This document shows positions 34,904-42,970 of a stretch of DNA of 64,000 bases, piece by piece (position 1 is the first letter of the stretch; each line of letters opens with the position of its first letter). The translations under genes and the position numbers were made by a program. The notes below the pieces were generated by a model. The model ran no database searches. It was not told where the DNA came from and worked only from the letters and a program-made list of their open reading frames with translations. This DNA is from an uncultured Blautia sp. (GTDB lineage Bacteria; Bacillota; Clostridia; Lachnospirales; Lachnospiraceae): NCBI GenBank assembly GCA_900541985.1, contig UQLX01000001.1, forward strand, positions 124,001 to 188,000. The letters are read 5' to 3'.

Positions 34904-35536
34904 TTAATTTTCATATTTTTTGGGAGTAACCTGTTTGCGGTGAATATCTTCAATAATTGTATTGTTGACATCATCCTCATAGGCACGCATCTGCACCTGC
35001 ATGGGAGAGGGATCCGCACTGAGCCGGAACCGGCTGAAATGGTTGAAGAAAAACAGTACCCCGATACCGAGACCAATGGAATAGGAGATCTCCAGGATGG
35101 TAAACCCGCTGGAAATTTCCCCCGTAACCTGTTGATAGATCTGATTGAACAGATTTTTTACATCGGCATCCGCATTAAAGGTCATAATGGAAAAGGCGGC
35201 GCCGAAAAAAGAAGCAAGACAGACAATGGCAGTCTTCAGCCACCGGAAAAAAATCTGAGGCGAGCTGGAAATCTCATAGGAAAGGATGAAATCCGGTTCG
35301 CCAATGTGCGTGATCTCCAGATTGGGTTCTTTTTTGCGGATCAGCTCGATGAGATCCATGGCGCACATCACATACCGGCCGGGTTTTTCAGGATCCAGAT
35401 CAAGAACCGGGAGAACGCGAAGCCGGTTCAGAATCTTGGGATTTGTACAGGAAAGCCGGGCGATGTCCTGAAGATATACATGAGGATGTTGTACCTGGAT
35501 GTTCTGGTCAAGCTGAAGATAAAGTATGTCGCTCAT
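34904..35536 (-). CDS. spoVAA: Stage V sporulation protein AA
   Basis: 210 residues. A soluble N-terminal domain (YLQLDQNIQVQHPHVYLQDIARL) is followed by two membrane helices (about 118-140 and 170-190) around the family-typical IMTFNADADVKNLFNQIYQQVTG, then SIGLGIGVLFFFNH and SPMQVQMRAYEDD, which match B. subtilis SpoVAA well. SpoVA proteins form the inner-membrane channel for dipicolinic acid. It is the last gene of the local spoVA operon, whereas it is the first in Bacillus. Confidence 0.93.
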   Translation of the reverse strand: MSDILYLQLDQNIQVQHPHVYLQDIARLSCTNPKILNRLRVLPVLDLDPEKPGRYVMCAMDLIELIRKKEPNLEITHIGEPDFILSYEISSSPQIFFRWLKTAIVCLASFFGAAFSIMTFNADADVKNLFNQIYQQVTGEISSGFTILEISYSIGLGIGVLFFFNHFSRFRLSADPSPMQVQMRAYEDDVNNTIIEDIHRKQVTPKKYEN

Positions 35537-35557
35537 GACAGAACTCCTTTCTGGGGG

Positions 35558-35914
35558 TCAGGTTTTCATTTTTGGACGGAAGACAAGGCTTGCGATCCAG
35601 GAAAAAATCAGGGCAGCGGAAACTCCTGCGGCACAGGCAGTAAACCCTCCTGAAAAAAGCCCGAGGAATCCCTGCTGGTCAATGGCCTTTTTCATGCCCT
35701 TCCAGAGAAGGTGACCAAAACCCAGAAGAGGAACGGAGGCGCCTGCGCCTGCGTAATCACTGAGAGGCTGATATACGCCGACTGCACTTAATACAGCGCC
35801 GGAACAGACAAGAAGAACCATGACCCTTCCGGGCAGAAGTTTTGTTTTATCCAACAGGATCTGGACCAGGGCGCAGATGGCGCCTCCCACCCAGAATGCG
35901 TTAATGTAATCCAT
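35558..35914 (-). CDS. spoVAE: Stage V sporulation protein AE
   Basis: 118 residues, SpoVAEb-like, with three to four membrane helices. Typical stretches: MDYINAFWVGGAICALVQILLDKTKLLPGR, LGFGHLLWKGMKKAID and a glycine-rich SGGFTACAAGVSAAL. Part of the dipicolinate channel with SpoVAC and SpoVAD. Twelve nt after spoVAD. Confidence 0.93.
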   Translation of the reverse strand: MDYINAFWVGGAICALVQILLDKTKLLPGRVMVLLVCSGAVLSAVGVYQPLSDYAGAGASVPLLGFGHLLWKGMKKAIDQQGFLGLFSGGFTACAAGVSAALIFSWIASLVFRPKMKT

Positions 35915-35926
35915 GTGTATCTCCTT

Positions 35927-36991
35927 TCAGACTTCCCTGTGCTCGATGACAACCGCATGGGCGATACCCGGAACAGAGGAGCCTTCATTATAGCTGACCT
36001 TGGACAGCATGGCTCCGGTAGGGACAAAGAGGATCCGCTTCCAGGTTCCCCGGGCAACTTCCGGAAGGATACGGGCAGCAAGGACGGCGGCAGAGCAGCC
36101 GCATCCACTGCCGCCGGCATGTGTGTCCTGTGTCTGGTTATCATAGATCAGAAGACCGCAGTCCTGATGGACGCCACTGAGATCCAGACCTTTTTCGGTC
36201 ATCAGATCCAGAAGGATACGCTGGCCGACCATACCCAGATCGCCGGTAAATACAGCATCATAATCGGCAGGCGTTCTTTTGAAGTCGCAGAGGTTCTGCC
36301 AGATAGTATCACAGGCAGCCGGAGCCATACATCCTCCCATGTTCAGGGAGTCCTTCAGTCCGAAGTCTATGAGTTTTCCTGTGGTGATCCCCGTGATCAC
36401 GGCGCAGCCGTTTTTGTGCCGGAGAGGAGAACCGCCGGAACCGGGATCCGGAGGGACAGGCCCGATCACACAGGCCCCGCTTCCGGTTACGGTCCAGGTG
36501 GCGGACAGAGGGCGCTGATTTCCATAACCCAGAGGAAAACGAAATTCTTTTTCTGCCGTGGCAAAGTGACTGGAGGCAGCGCAGAGAATATGGTCTCCAT
36601 ATCCGGCAGAAACAGACATAGCGCCCAGAGAAAGGGCTTCTCCCATAGTGGAGCAGGCTCCGTAAAGGCCATAATAGGGAATTCCCATTTCTGCGATCCC
36701 GAAGGAAGAGGCAATGGTCTGTGCCAGAAGATCTCCGGCAAAAACCATACGGATATCGGAAGGGCTCAGACCGGCCTTGCCAATGGCGAGGGAGGCGGTT
36801 TCCTTTTGAAGAGTGCTTTCTGCAGCCTCCCAGGTTGGGGAACCGAACATGGGATCTGAGGAGACCATGTCAAAAAGCGCTCCCAGAGGGCCGTCCCCTT
36901 CTTTCTGACCGGTTACAGCGGCGGCGCTTTCTATATATACCGGCTGCAGAAATTCAATACTTGCAGTTCCGGTAATCTTTCCTGCTGTCAT
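35927..36991 (-). CDS. spoVAD: Stage V sporulation protein AD
   Basis: 354 residues with a thiolase-like fold (MVFAGDLLAQTIASSFGIAEMGIPYYGLYGACSTMGEAL, CAASSHFATAEKEFRFPLGYGNQR). SpoVAD binds dipicolinic acid on the membrane surface and delivers it to the SpoVAC/AE channel. It overlaps spoVAC by 4 nt. It is somewhat longer than the Bacillus protein (338) but colinear with it. Confidence 0.96.
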   Translation of the reverse strand: MTAGKITGTASIEFLQPVYIESAAAVTGQKEGDGPLGALFDMVSSDPMFGSPTWEAAESTLQKETASLAIGKAGLSPSDIRMVFAGDLLAQTIASSFGIAEMGIPYYGLYGACSTMGEALSLGAMSVSAGYGDHILCAASSHFATAEKEFRFPLGYGNQRPLSATWTVTGSGACVIGPVPPDPGSGGSPLRHKNGCAVITGITTGKLIDFGLKDSLNMGGCMAPAACDTIWQNLCDFKRTPADYDAVFTGDLGMVGQRILLDLMTEKGLDLSGVHQDCGLLIYDNQTQDTHAGGSGCGCSAAVLAARILPEVARGTWKRILFVPTGAMLSKVSYNEGSSVPGIAHAVVIEHREV

Positions 36992-37458
36992 AGATTTACC
37001 TCCATAAATTTCAGAATATAATAAATGATTCCCAATCCCCAGGAACTTAATATCCCATAAAGGATTACCGGACCGGCAATCGTAAAGATTTTACATCCAA
37101 TCCCGAAGATCTGTCCCTCAGACTGGAATTCAATAGCCGAAGCAGCAACAGAGTTGGCAAATCCGGTAATGGGAACAAGTCCTCCTGCGCCTCCGAATTT
37201 ACCGATCTTCGGATAGATATTAAGACCGGTAAGTATAACACTGAGAAGGATAAGGAGCAGAGAACACCAGGTTCCGGCGGTTTCTTTGTCTGCTCCGAGG
37301 CTGGAGGCCAGATTCAGAATCCACTGTCCCAGAATACAGATCAGTCCTCCGGTCAGAAAGGCTTTCAGCATATTTACAGGAAGGCTGTGGGTGGGAGTGA
37401 CCTGTTTTACATATTGTTCATATTGTTTCTGTTTTTTTATTTGTTCAGAAGTAGGCAT
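36988..37458 (-). CDS. spoVAC: Stage V sporulation protein AC
   Basis: 156 residues with a basic Gln/Lys-rich N-terminus and four membrane helices. Signature segments: NMLKAFLTGGLICILGQ, GGAGGLVPITGFANSVAASAIEFQSEGQIFGIGCKIFTIAGPVILYG. SpoVAC is the mechanosensitive channel component for dipicolinate. Twelve nt after spoVAB, overlapping spoVAD by 4 nt. Confidence 0.96.
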   Translation of the reverse strand: MPTSEQIKKQKQYEQYVKQVTPTHSLPVNMLKAFLTGGLICILGQWILNLASSLGADKETAGTWCSLLLILLSVILTGLNIYPKIGKFGGAGGLVPITGFANSVAASAIEFQSEGQIFGIGCKIFTIAGPVILYGILSSWGLGIIYYILKFMEVNL

Positions 37459-37470
37459 GATTTTTCCTTT

Positions 37471-37881
37471 CTATCCAAAATAATAATAAAGCAGTGCGCC
37501 TGTAAGCTTTCCTGCCGCAATAAAAATTATGATGACCGGAAGCCCCTGTGTCAGCCGGATCCTCCGGGCAAAAACAGGAAACATATCTGCGACTTCGGCA
37601 AGAGCAAGAATCCATCCTCCCAAAAAGACACCGGAAAAGATACCGAAAACCGCCAGAAAGGGAGTCCCCATGGGAAGCGGTATCTGAAACAGATAAAAAA
37701 GATTTCCCAGAACGATTCCCAGAAGAGACATATCTTCATAGAGAAGAATGTGGTCAGCGGTATGTGTGATCCCGGCATAGCGGGGGACAATAGAAAGACC
37801 AATCAGAAGTCCTGCAACGCCGCTGGCGATTACGATCCCGGAACTGAGTCCGACAATACCGAGAAAAATCTGCTGCCACAT
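37471..37881 (-). CDS. spoVAB: Stage V sporulation protein AB
   Basis: 136 residues, four membrane helices: GLSSGIVIASGVAGLLIGLSIVPRYAGIT, LLGIVLGNLF, GIFSGVFLGGWILALAEVADMFPVFARR. This matches SpoVAB. It is the first gene of the operon; AAAAAAGGAGG precedes its ATG, and a sigma-G-type promoter lies just upstream. Confidence 0.93.
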   Translation of the reverse strand: MWQQIFLGIVGLSSGIVIASGVAGLLIGLSIVPRYAGITHTADHILLYEDMSLLGIVLGNLFYLFQIPLPMGTPFLAVFGIFSGVFLGGWILALAEVADMFPVFARRIRLTQGLPVIIIFIAAGKLTGALLYYYFG

Positions 37882-37913
37882 AATACAGCCTCCTTTTTTA
37901 TGGGTTTAAAGTG

Positions 37914-37942
37914 TATTATGTAAAAAAACAAAAAAAATATAC
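37914..37942 (-). promoter_or_regulatory. Sigma-G/F promoter of the spoVA operon
   Basis: On the minus strand: GTATA, 17 bp (almost only T), CATAATA. The -10 fits the sigma-G consensus CATNNTA at every fixed base and the -35 fits GNATA. The expected start is about 26 bp before the spoVAB codon, in agreement with forespore expression of spoVA in Bacillus. Confidence 0.8.
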
Positions 37943-37992
37943 ACTAATTCTTAAAAAACTATGAAAGCCTGTACTTTTCCTACCCCGGATAG

Positions 37993-37998
37993 TATAAT
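37993..37998 (+). promoter_or_regulatory. -10 element before tcdA
   Basis: TATAAT about 36 bp before the tcdA start. The -35 position holds only a weak match (TGTACT). Confidence 0.4.
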
Positions 37999-38033
37999 TA
38001 GAAAAGATGATTAAAAACGCAGGAGGTTTGCGT

Positions 38034-38756
38034 ATGTACGACGCCTATTCCCGAATGGAATTATTGTTAGGACAGACAGGTGTGAATCGACTGGGAAGAG
38101 CGCAGATTGCAGTGTTCGGACTGGGCGGTGTGGGATCCTATGCTGTGGAGGCGCTTGCGCGGTGTGGTGTGGGAAGTCTGACTCTGGTGGATCATGATGT
38201 GGTCACACCGACAAATATCAACAGACAGCTTTTTGCCCTGCATTCCACTATTGGAAGAAAAAAAGTACAGATTGCCAAGGAACGGATCAGGGATATTGAT
38301 GAAAATATTCTGGTACACACTTATGAAACTTTTTATAATAAAGATACAGCAGGGATGTTTGATCTGAAGGCATATGATTATATAGTGGATGCAATTGACA
38401 CAATGGAGTCCAAGCTTCTTCTGATCGAGCAGGCCAAAGCCGGTCATATCCCTGTGATCTCCTGTCTGGCAACGGAAGGCAGGATCAATCCGTCCAGATT
38501 TGAAATCGCGGATATTTCCAGAACTGGGAATGTGTGTCCGGCGGCGAAGAGAATGCGCTCTGAACTTCGGAAAAAAGGAATCAGAAAGGTCAAAGTCCTT
38601 TATTCCAGAGAGAAATGTCCAAGAAGAACCGGAAGTGAGGGAGAATCCTATATGACAGGAAGTATTTCTTTTGTTCCGGGGGTTGCAGGGATGCTGATCG
38701 CAGGAGAGGTGGTAAGAGACCTCCTTATGGAAAAGAAGAATAACTCAAATAAATAG
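38034..38756 (+). CDS. tcdA: tRNA threonylcarbamoyladenosine dehydratase
   Basis: 240-residue E1-like (ThiF/MoeB fold) enzyme that cyclises t6A in tRNA to ct6A. Seen: nucleotide site VFGLGGVGSYAVEALARCG, LVDHDVVTPTNINRQ, DAIDTMESK, and SISFVPGVAGMLIAGEVVRDL. ATG 38034 follows GCAGGAGG; an in-frame ATG at 38007 lacks such a site. It leads a co-directional run with murB, rapZ, whiA and crh. Confidence 0.92.
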   Translation: MYDAYSRMELLLGQTGVNRLGRAQIAVFGLGGVGSYAVEALARCGVGSLTLVDHDVVTPTNINRQLFALHSTIGRKKVQIAKERIRDIDENILVHTYETFYNKDTAGMFDLKAYDYIVDAIDTMESKLLLIEQAKAGHIPVISCLATEGRINPSRFEIADISRTGNVCPAAKRMRSELRKKGIRKVKVLYSREKCPRRTGSEGESYMTGSISFVPGVAGMLIAGEVVRDLLMEKKNNSNK

Positions 38757-38777
38757 AAAGATAGAGGAATAGAATCT

Positions 38778-39689
38778 GTGAGAGAAGAAATCAGACAGAA
38801 GTTTATTGACGTTCTGGGTAATGAAAGAGTACTTTTTGACGAGCCTATGAGCAGTCATACCACTTTTCGGATCGGAGGCCCGGCAGAGGTATTTGCCATG
38901 CCGGAGAATTACGAACAGATCGGGGCGGTGCTGACGCTGTGCGATCAGGAACAGCTTCCTTATTTCGTTCTTGGAAACGGAAGTAATCTGCTGGTCAGTG
39001 ACAGCGGGTACAGAGGCGTTATCATTCAGATGGACAGAAATATGGAAGAAATACGCCTGGAGGGAAATGAAATTCATGCCTGTGCGGGAGCCCTCCTTTC
39101 CTCCATTGCCGTTGCTGCCAGAAATGCCTCTCTGACAGGCTTTGAGTTTGCAGGCGGAATCCCGGGTACGCTGGGAGGGGCTGTGGTTATGAATGCAGGC
39201 GCCTATGGCGGAGAACTGAAGGACGTTCTGAAAGAGGCGGTTGTGATGGACCGTGAGGGAAAAATCTTTACGATTCCTGTGGAGAAGCTGGAAATGGGAT
39301 ATCGGACCAGTGTGATAAAAACAGCGGGATATCTTGTTCTGGAGGCAGTGATCGCCCTGGAAAAAGGAGATCCTGAAAAAATCCGCGCCACAATGAAAGA
39401 TCTTTCAGACAGACGGACAGAAAAGCAGCCTCTGGATTGTCCAAGCGCCGGAAGTACTTTTAAACGTCCGGAGGGATATTTTGCAGGTAAGCTTATTATG
39501 GACAGCGGACTCCGGGGGTATCGTATCGGTGGAGCGCAGGTATCCGAAAAACACTGTGGCTTTGTGATCAATGCAGGGGGAGCAACAGCGAAGGACGTGA
39601 GAGCGCTGATGGATCATGTGATCAGTACCGTACAGGAGAAATACGGAGTGACACTGGAACCGGAAGTGAAATTTCTGGGAGATTTTTAA
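38778..39689 (+). CDS. murB: UDP-N-acetylmuramate dehydrogenase
   Basis: FAD enzyme that reduces UDP-GlcNAc-enolpyruvate to UDP-MurNAc for peptidoglycan. 303 residues, type IIb. Seen: SSHTTFRIGGPA, FAD loop VLGNGSNLLVSDSGYRG, GFEFAGGIPGTLGGAVVMNAGAYG (given in parts), the catalytic Ser in SAGSTFKRP, and Glu in LEPEVKFLG. GTG start with AGAGGAATAG upstream. Confidence 0.97.
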   Translation: MREEIRQKFIDVLGNERVLFDEPMSSHTTFRIGGPAEVFAMPENYEQIGAVLTLCDQEQLPYFVLGNGSNLLVSDSGYRGVIIQMDRNMEEIRLEGNEIHACAGALLSSIAVAARNASLTGFEFAGGIPGTLGGAVVMNAGAYGGELKDVLKEAVVMDREGKIFTIPVEKLEMGYRTSVIKTAGYLVLEAVIALEKGDPEKIRATMKDLSDRRTEKQPLDCPSAGSTFKRPEGYFAGKLIMDSGLRGYRIGGAQVSEKHCGFVINAGGATAKDVRALMDHVISTVQEKYGVTLEPEVKFLGDF

Positions 39690-39710
39690 CTTTTTTACGG
39701 GAGATAAGAG

Positions 39711-40589
39711 ATGCGGCTTGTAATTGTAACTGGTTTATCCGGAGCGGGAAAAACGACTGCTCTGAAAATGCTGGAGGATGCCCGCTACTTTTGTGTGGAT
39801 AATCTTCCAATTCCGCTGGTAAGTAAATTTGTATCTCTGATGGCAGGCATGCAGGGGGAAGACGTACAGAATGCTGCCATAGGGATCGATGCCAGAAGTG
39901 GAAGATCCCTTGGAGAGCTGGAAGATGTGCTGGACCAGCTTGGCCGGATGGGGCATGAATTTGAAATTCTGTTTCTGGATGCAGATGACAGGGTTCTGGT
40001 TAAAAGATACAAAGAGTCCAGGAGAAGCCATCCGTTGTCCATGAACGGAAGAGTGGATGAGGGGATCTGCAGGGAACGGGAAAAAATGCGTTTTCTTAAA
40101 GAACGTGCGGACTATATTATTGATACAACACACCTTCTTACAAGAGAACTGAAAAAAGAGGTCAACCGTATTTTTGTGGATAACGGAAATTTCGGGAATA
40201 TGGTGATTTCGGTCCTTTCGTTTGGATTCAAATACGGGATTCCTGATGATGCGGATCTTGTATTTGATGTGAGATTTCTTCCGAATCCTTATTATATTGA
40301 TGAATTACGTCCCCATACAGGAATGGATGAGGATGTGTATCAATATGTGATGGATTGTCCGGCGGCAGGGGAATTCGCTGCCAAGCTTACCGATATGGTT
40401 GAATTTCTCATTCCCAATTATGTAAAGGAAGGGAAGACCAGTCTGGTGATCGCAATTGGCTGTACAGGGGGCAAGCACAGATCAGTAACGCTTGCCAGAG
40501 TGCTTTATGACCGGCTTCAGGAAACGGGAGAATATGGGATCCGGCTGGAGCATCGTGACATTGTAAAAGATGCTCTCCTGAAAAAATAG
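39711..40589 (+). CDS. rapZ: RapZ/YvcJ nucleotide-binding protein
   Basis: 292 residues. Walker A GLSGAGKT at residues 8-15, Walker B-like ILFLDADDRVLVKRYKESRR, and the C-terminal IGCTGGKHRSVTLA motif. In E. coli RapZ controls glucosamine-6-phosphate synthase through small RNAs; in Firmicutes YvcJ is a GTPase/ATPase of less clear role. It lies, as usual, beside whiA and crh. Confidence 0.95.
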   Translation: MRLVIVTGLSGAGKTTALKMLEDARYFCVDNLPIPLVSKFVSLMAGMQGEDVQNAAIGIDARSGRSLGELEDVLDQLGRMGHEFEILFLDADDRVLVKRYKESRRSHPLSMNGRVDEGICREREKMRFLKERADYIIDTTHLLTRELKKEVNRIFVDNGNFGNMVISVLSFGFKYGIPDDADLVFDVRFLPNPYYIDELRPHTGMDEDVYQYVMDCPAAGEFAAKLTDMVEFLIPNYVKEGKTSLVIAIGCTGGKHRSVTLARVLYDRLQETGEYGIRLEHRDIVKDALLKK

Positions 40590-40626
40590 CAGCCGGGAAG
40601 AATAACAGGACAGGAGAAAACGGAAA

Positions 40627-41559
40627 TTGTCTTTTTCAGGGATGGTGAAAGAAGAACTTTCCAGGCAGATCAGTCCGGCGAGACACTGCAGAATTGCAGA
40701 AGCCGCCGCGCTTTTGTGTGCGGCAGGAAGGATCACGTCTGAAGGGAATCTGCGACTGCAGACAGAAAATGCAACAGTCGTAAGAAAAAGCTTTACATTA
40801 TTACAAAAAACATTTAATATAGAGACAGAGATTGCTGTCCGAGAAAGTCGTCAAATGAAGAAAGGGAATGTCTACTTTGTAGAGATCAGGGATTCTGATG
40901 AAATCCGGAACATTCTTCAGGGGACGAAACTGTCCGTAAACAGAGGTGCTCTATGTTCAGATAATACGCTGATAACACAACAGAGCTGCTGTAAGCGGGC
41001 TTTTATTCGCGGAGCTTTTCTTGCGTCCGGATCTATTAGTGATCCTGAAAAAGGATATCATTTTGAAATTGTATGTCCGGACCTGAAAAAAGCAGAGCAG
41101 TTGCAGGAACTCATACATAGTTTTCAGATCGACGCCAAGATCGTGTTGCGTAAAAAGTCATATGTGGTCTATGTGAAGGAAGGGGCACAGATTGTAGATA
41201 TGCTGGCGGTAATGGAGGCAAACGTAGCTTTGATGAATCTGGAAAATATCCGGATACTAAAGGAAATGAGGAATTCTGTAAACCGGAAGGTAAACTGTGA
41301 AACAGCAAATATTAATAAAACGGTGAATGCGGCAGTGAAGCAGACCGAAGACATCAGGCTCATAGAGAGCAGAATGGGATTTCATTCCCTGAACGACGGA
41401 CTTGCAGAGATTGCAGAACTGAGACTGCAGTACCCGGAAGCTACATTAAAAGAATTAGGTATGATGCTAAGTCCGCAGGTTGGCAAATCTGGGGTCAATC
41501 ACAGACTCAGGAAGCTCAGTGAGATTGCAGATGAACTGCGGGACGACAAGGAGGAGTAA
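40627..41559 (+). CDS. whiA: DNA-binding protein WhiA
   Basis: 310 residues. N-terminal homing-endonuclease-like (LAGLIDADG-type) half (AFIRGAFLASGSISDPEKGYHFEI) and C-terminal helix-turn-helix (EIAELRLQYPEATLKELGMML...GVNHRLRKL). In Bacillus it affects chromosome segregation and division. The start is a TTG at 40627 (MSFSGMVKEEL), behind ACAGGAGAAAA; this matches the family N-terminus exactly. Confidence 0.95.
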   Translation: MSFSGMVKEELSRQISPARHCRIAEAAALLCAAGRITSEGNLRLQTENATVVRKSFTLLQKTFNIETEIAVRESRQMKKGNVYFVEIRDSDEIRNILQGTKLSVNRGALCSDNTLITQQSCCKRAFIRGAFLASGSISDPEKGYHFEIVCPDLKKAEQLQELIHSFQIDAKIVLRKKSYVVYVKEGAQIVDMLAVMEANVALMNLENIRILKEMRNSVNRKVNCETANINKTVNAAVKQTEDIRLIESRMGFHSLNDGLAEIAELRLQYPEATLKELGMMLSPQVGKSGVNHRLRKLSEIADELRDDKEE

Positions 41560-41561
41560 TT

Positions 41562-41819
41562 ATGATTAAAAAACCTGTCACAATTCAACTGTCTACGGGA
41601 CTTGAGGCACGCCCGGTGGCGCAGCTGGTACAGGTGGCCAGTCAGTTTAACAGCGAGATTTATGTAGAAATCGGCAAGAAGAAGGTTAATGCAAAGAGCA
41701 TTATGGGTATGATGACTCTTGGACTGGATTCAGGTGAAGAGATCACTCTTTCTGCTAACGGAGAGGACGAGGAGGCTGCAATGTGCAGCTTGGAACAGTA
41801 TTTAAGCAATCAAAATTAA
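41562..41819 (+). CDS. crh: HPr-like catabolite regulator (Crh type)
   Basis: 85 residues of the HPr fold. Residue 15, the phospho-His of true HPr (GLHARP), is Glu here (TGLEARPVA), so it cannot accept phosphate from PTS Enzyme I. The regulatory Ser46 is intact (VNAKSIMGMMTL). B. subtilis Crh likewise lacks His15 (Gln there), keeps Ser46 and lies directly after whiA, as here. The predicted role is a CcpA co-repressor after Ser46 phosphorylation by HPr kinase. Two nt after whiA. Confidence 0.88.
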   Translation: MIKKPVTIQLSTGLEARPVAQLVQVASQFNSEIYVEIGKKKVNAKSIMGMMTLGLDSGEEITLSANGEDEEAAMCSLEQYLSNQN

Positions 41820-41833
41820 ATAAATGAATAAAT

Positions 41834-41880
41834 AAAAGCACTGTCCGGAAGGAAGACCAATTCAGGGACAGTGCTTTTTT
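41834..41880. terminator. Bidirectional terminator between crh and PAP2 gene
   Basis: AAAAGCACTGTCC (41834-41846) with GGACAGTGCTTTT (41866-41878), T-run on the plus strand and TTTTATTT on the minus strand. Confidence 0.92.
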
Positions 41881-41892
41881 CATGCGTTCTGA

Positions 41893-42789
41893 TCAGCTGC
41901 AGTGCAGCTTTTTGCCTTTTCTGTAAAACAGGAAAGGGTAGATGGTGATGATCCAGAAGACAACGATAAAATATCGGATAAATGAGGCAGGGAGTCCTGT
42001 CCCAAGTATGGGCTTCAGATCTGTCTGGAGGATCAGAGTCACCAGAAGACCTGTGAAAAAACGAAGGACCTTCCCTTTGCGGGAGGCTGGCGGCGCAAAG
42101 GGGATAAAGGATTCCGTAATGTAATATCCGGCAGCAAATGCACAGCCGGCGCCGCAGGCTTTTATACAGTCCTGCGCATAATGGAGTTCTATTATGTTGT
42201 TTTTATAAAGATTTACTGTATAGATCACAAGGAATATACAGATGACAGCCATGCATATGGATATCAGTCCCTCTTTTTTACGGAAGTATTCTTTCCTATA
42301 TAAAAGGAAATAGCAGAGGATAACACAGAGGATCGTGACGCCAAAAGAGACAAGTACATCCTGAGGTGTGTGACAGCCAAGATACATTCTGGAAAAACCT
42401 ACCAGAAAAATAAAAAGAAAACTGAGAAATTTCAGGATCCTTTTAGGAGTGTATAATCCCAGAGTTCCCAGAAGGGCAGTGATGCTCTGCGTATGACCGC
42501 TGGGGAAGGAATAGCCGGTTGCACCGGGAACCGCTGAGACCACCGGCTGAAATCCGGGATCCAGAATCCAGGGACGGGGAATCCGGAAAGTAATCTTTAA
42601 TCCCTGCACCAGAAGTCCTGAAGAGAAATAAGTAAAACCAAGACAATAGGCAAGCTTTTTGTCGGAACACCAGAAAAGCCAGCAGATCACAGCAACTACA
42701 AAGGTCTCCTGGGCAAGAAGAGTGACCATCTGGAAGAAGACATCTCCTGCAGGTGTACGATGCTGCATCAGAAAATTCAGAAATTCCAT
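41893..42789 (-). CDS. PAP2-family membrane phosphatase
   Basis: 298 residues, six to eight membrane helices. The three PAP2 active-site motifs are complete: KITFRIPRP, YSFPSGHTQS and SRMYLGCHTPQD. Such enzymes remove phosphate from lipid substrates (phosphatidate, undecaprenyl pyrophosphate or similar) on the outer face of the membrane; the substrate here is unknown. Single gene convergent with crh. Confidence 0.93.
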   Translation of the reverse strand: MEFLNFLMQHRTPAGDVFFQMVTLLAQETFVVAVICWLFWCSDKKLAYCLGFTYFSSGLLVQGLKITFRIPRPWILDPGFQPVVSAVPGATGYSFPSGHTQSITALLGTLGLYTPKRILKFLSFLFIFLVGFSRMYLGCHTPQDVLVSFGVTILCVILCYFLLYRKEYFRKKEGLISICMAVICIFLVIYTVNLYKNNIIELHYAQDCIKACGAGCAFAAGYYITESFIPFAPPASRKGKVLRFFTGLLVTLILQTDLKPILGTGLPASFIRYFIVVFWIITIYPFLFYRKGKKLHCS

Positions 42790-42889
42790 AAATAGATATC
42801 CTTTCTACTATATTAAGTTATTTATTCGGACAAAGGAAATTCGTGCTGTGTTTGTAACCAATTTCCTGTTGATAACTTAGATTATAAGT

Positions 42890-42917
42890 TGACCGTAGCA
42901 AAAAAACAAGGTATAAT
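42890..42917 (+). promoter_or_regulatory. Promoter of the S26-like membrane protein gene
   Basis: TTGACC, 16 bp, TATAAT, 54 bp before the start codon. Confidence 0.75.
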
Positions 42918-42970
42918 AACTAGAGTATTGATAAAACTGTTACCACAAAACAGAAGTGAGGGATATACAA

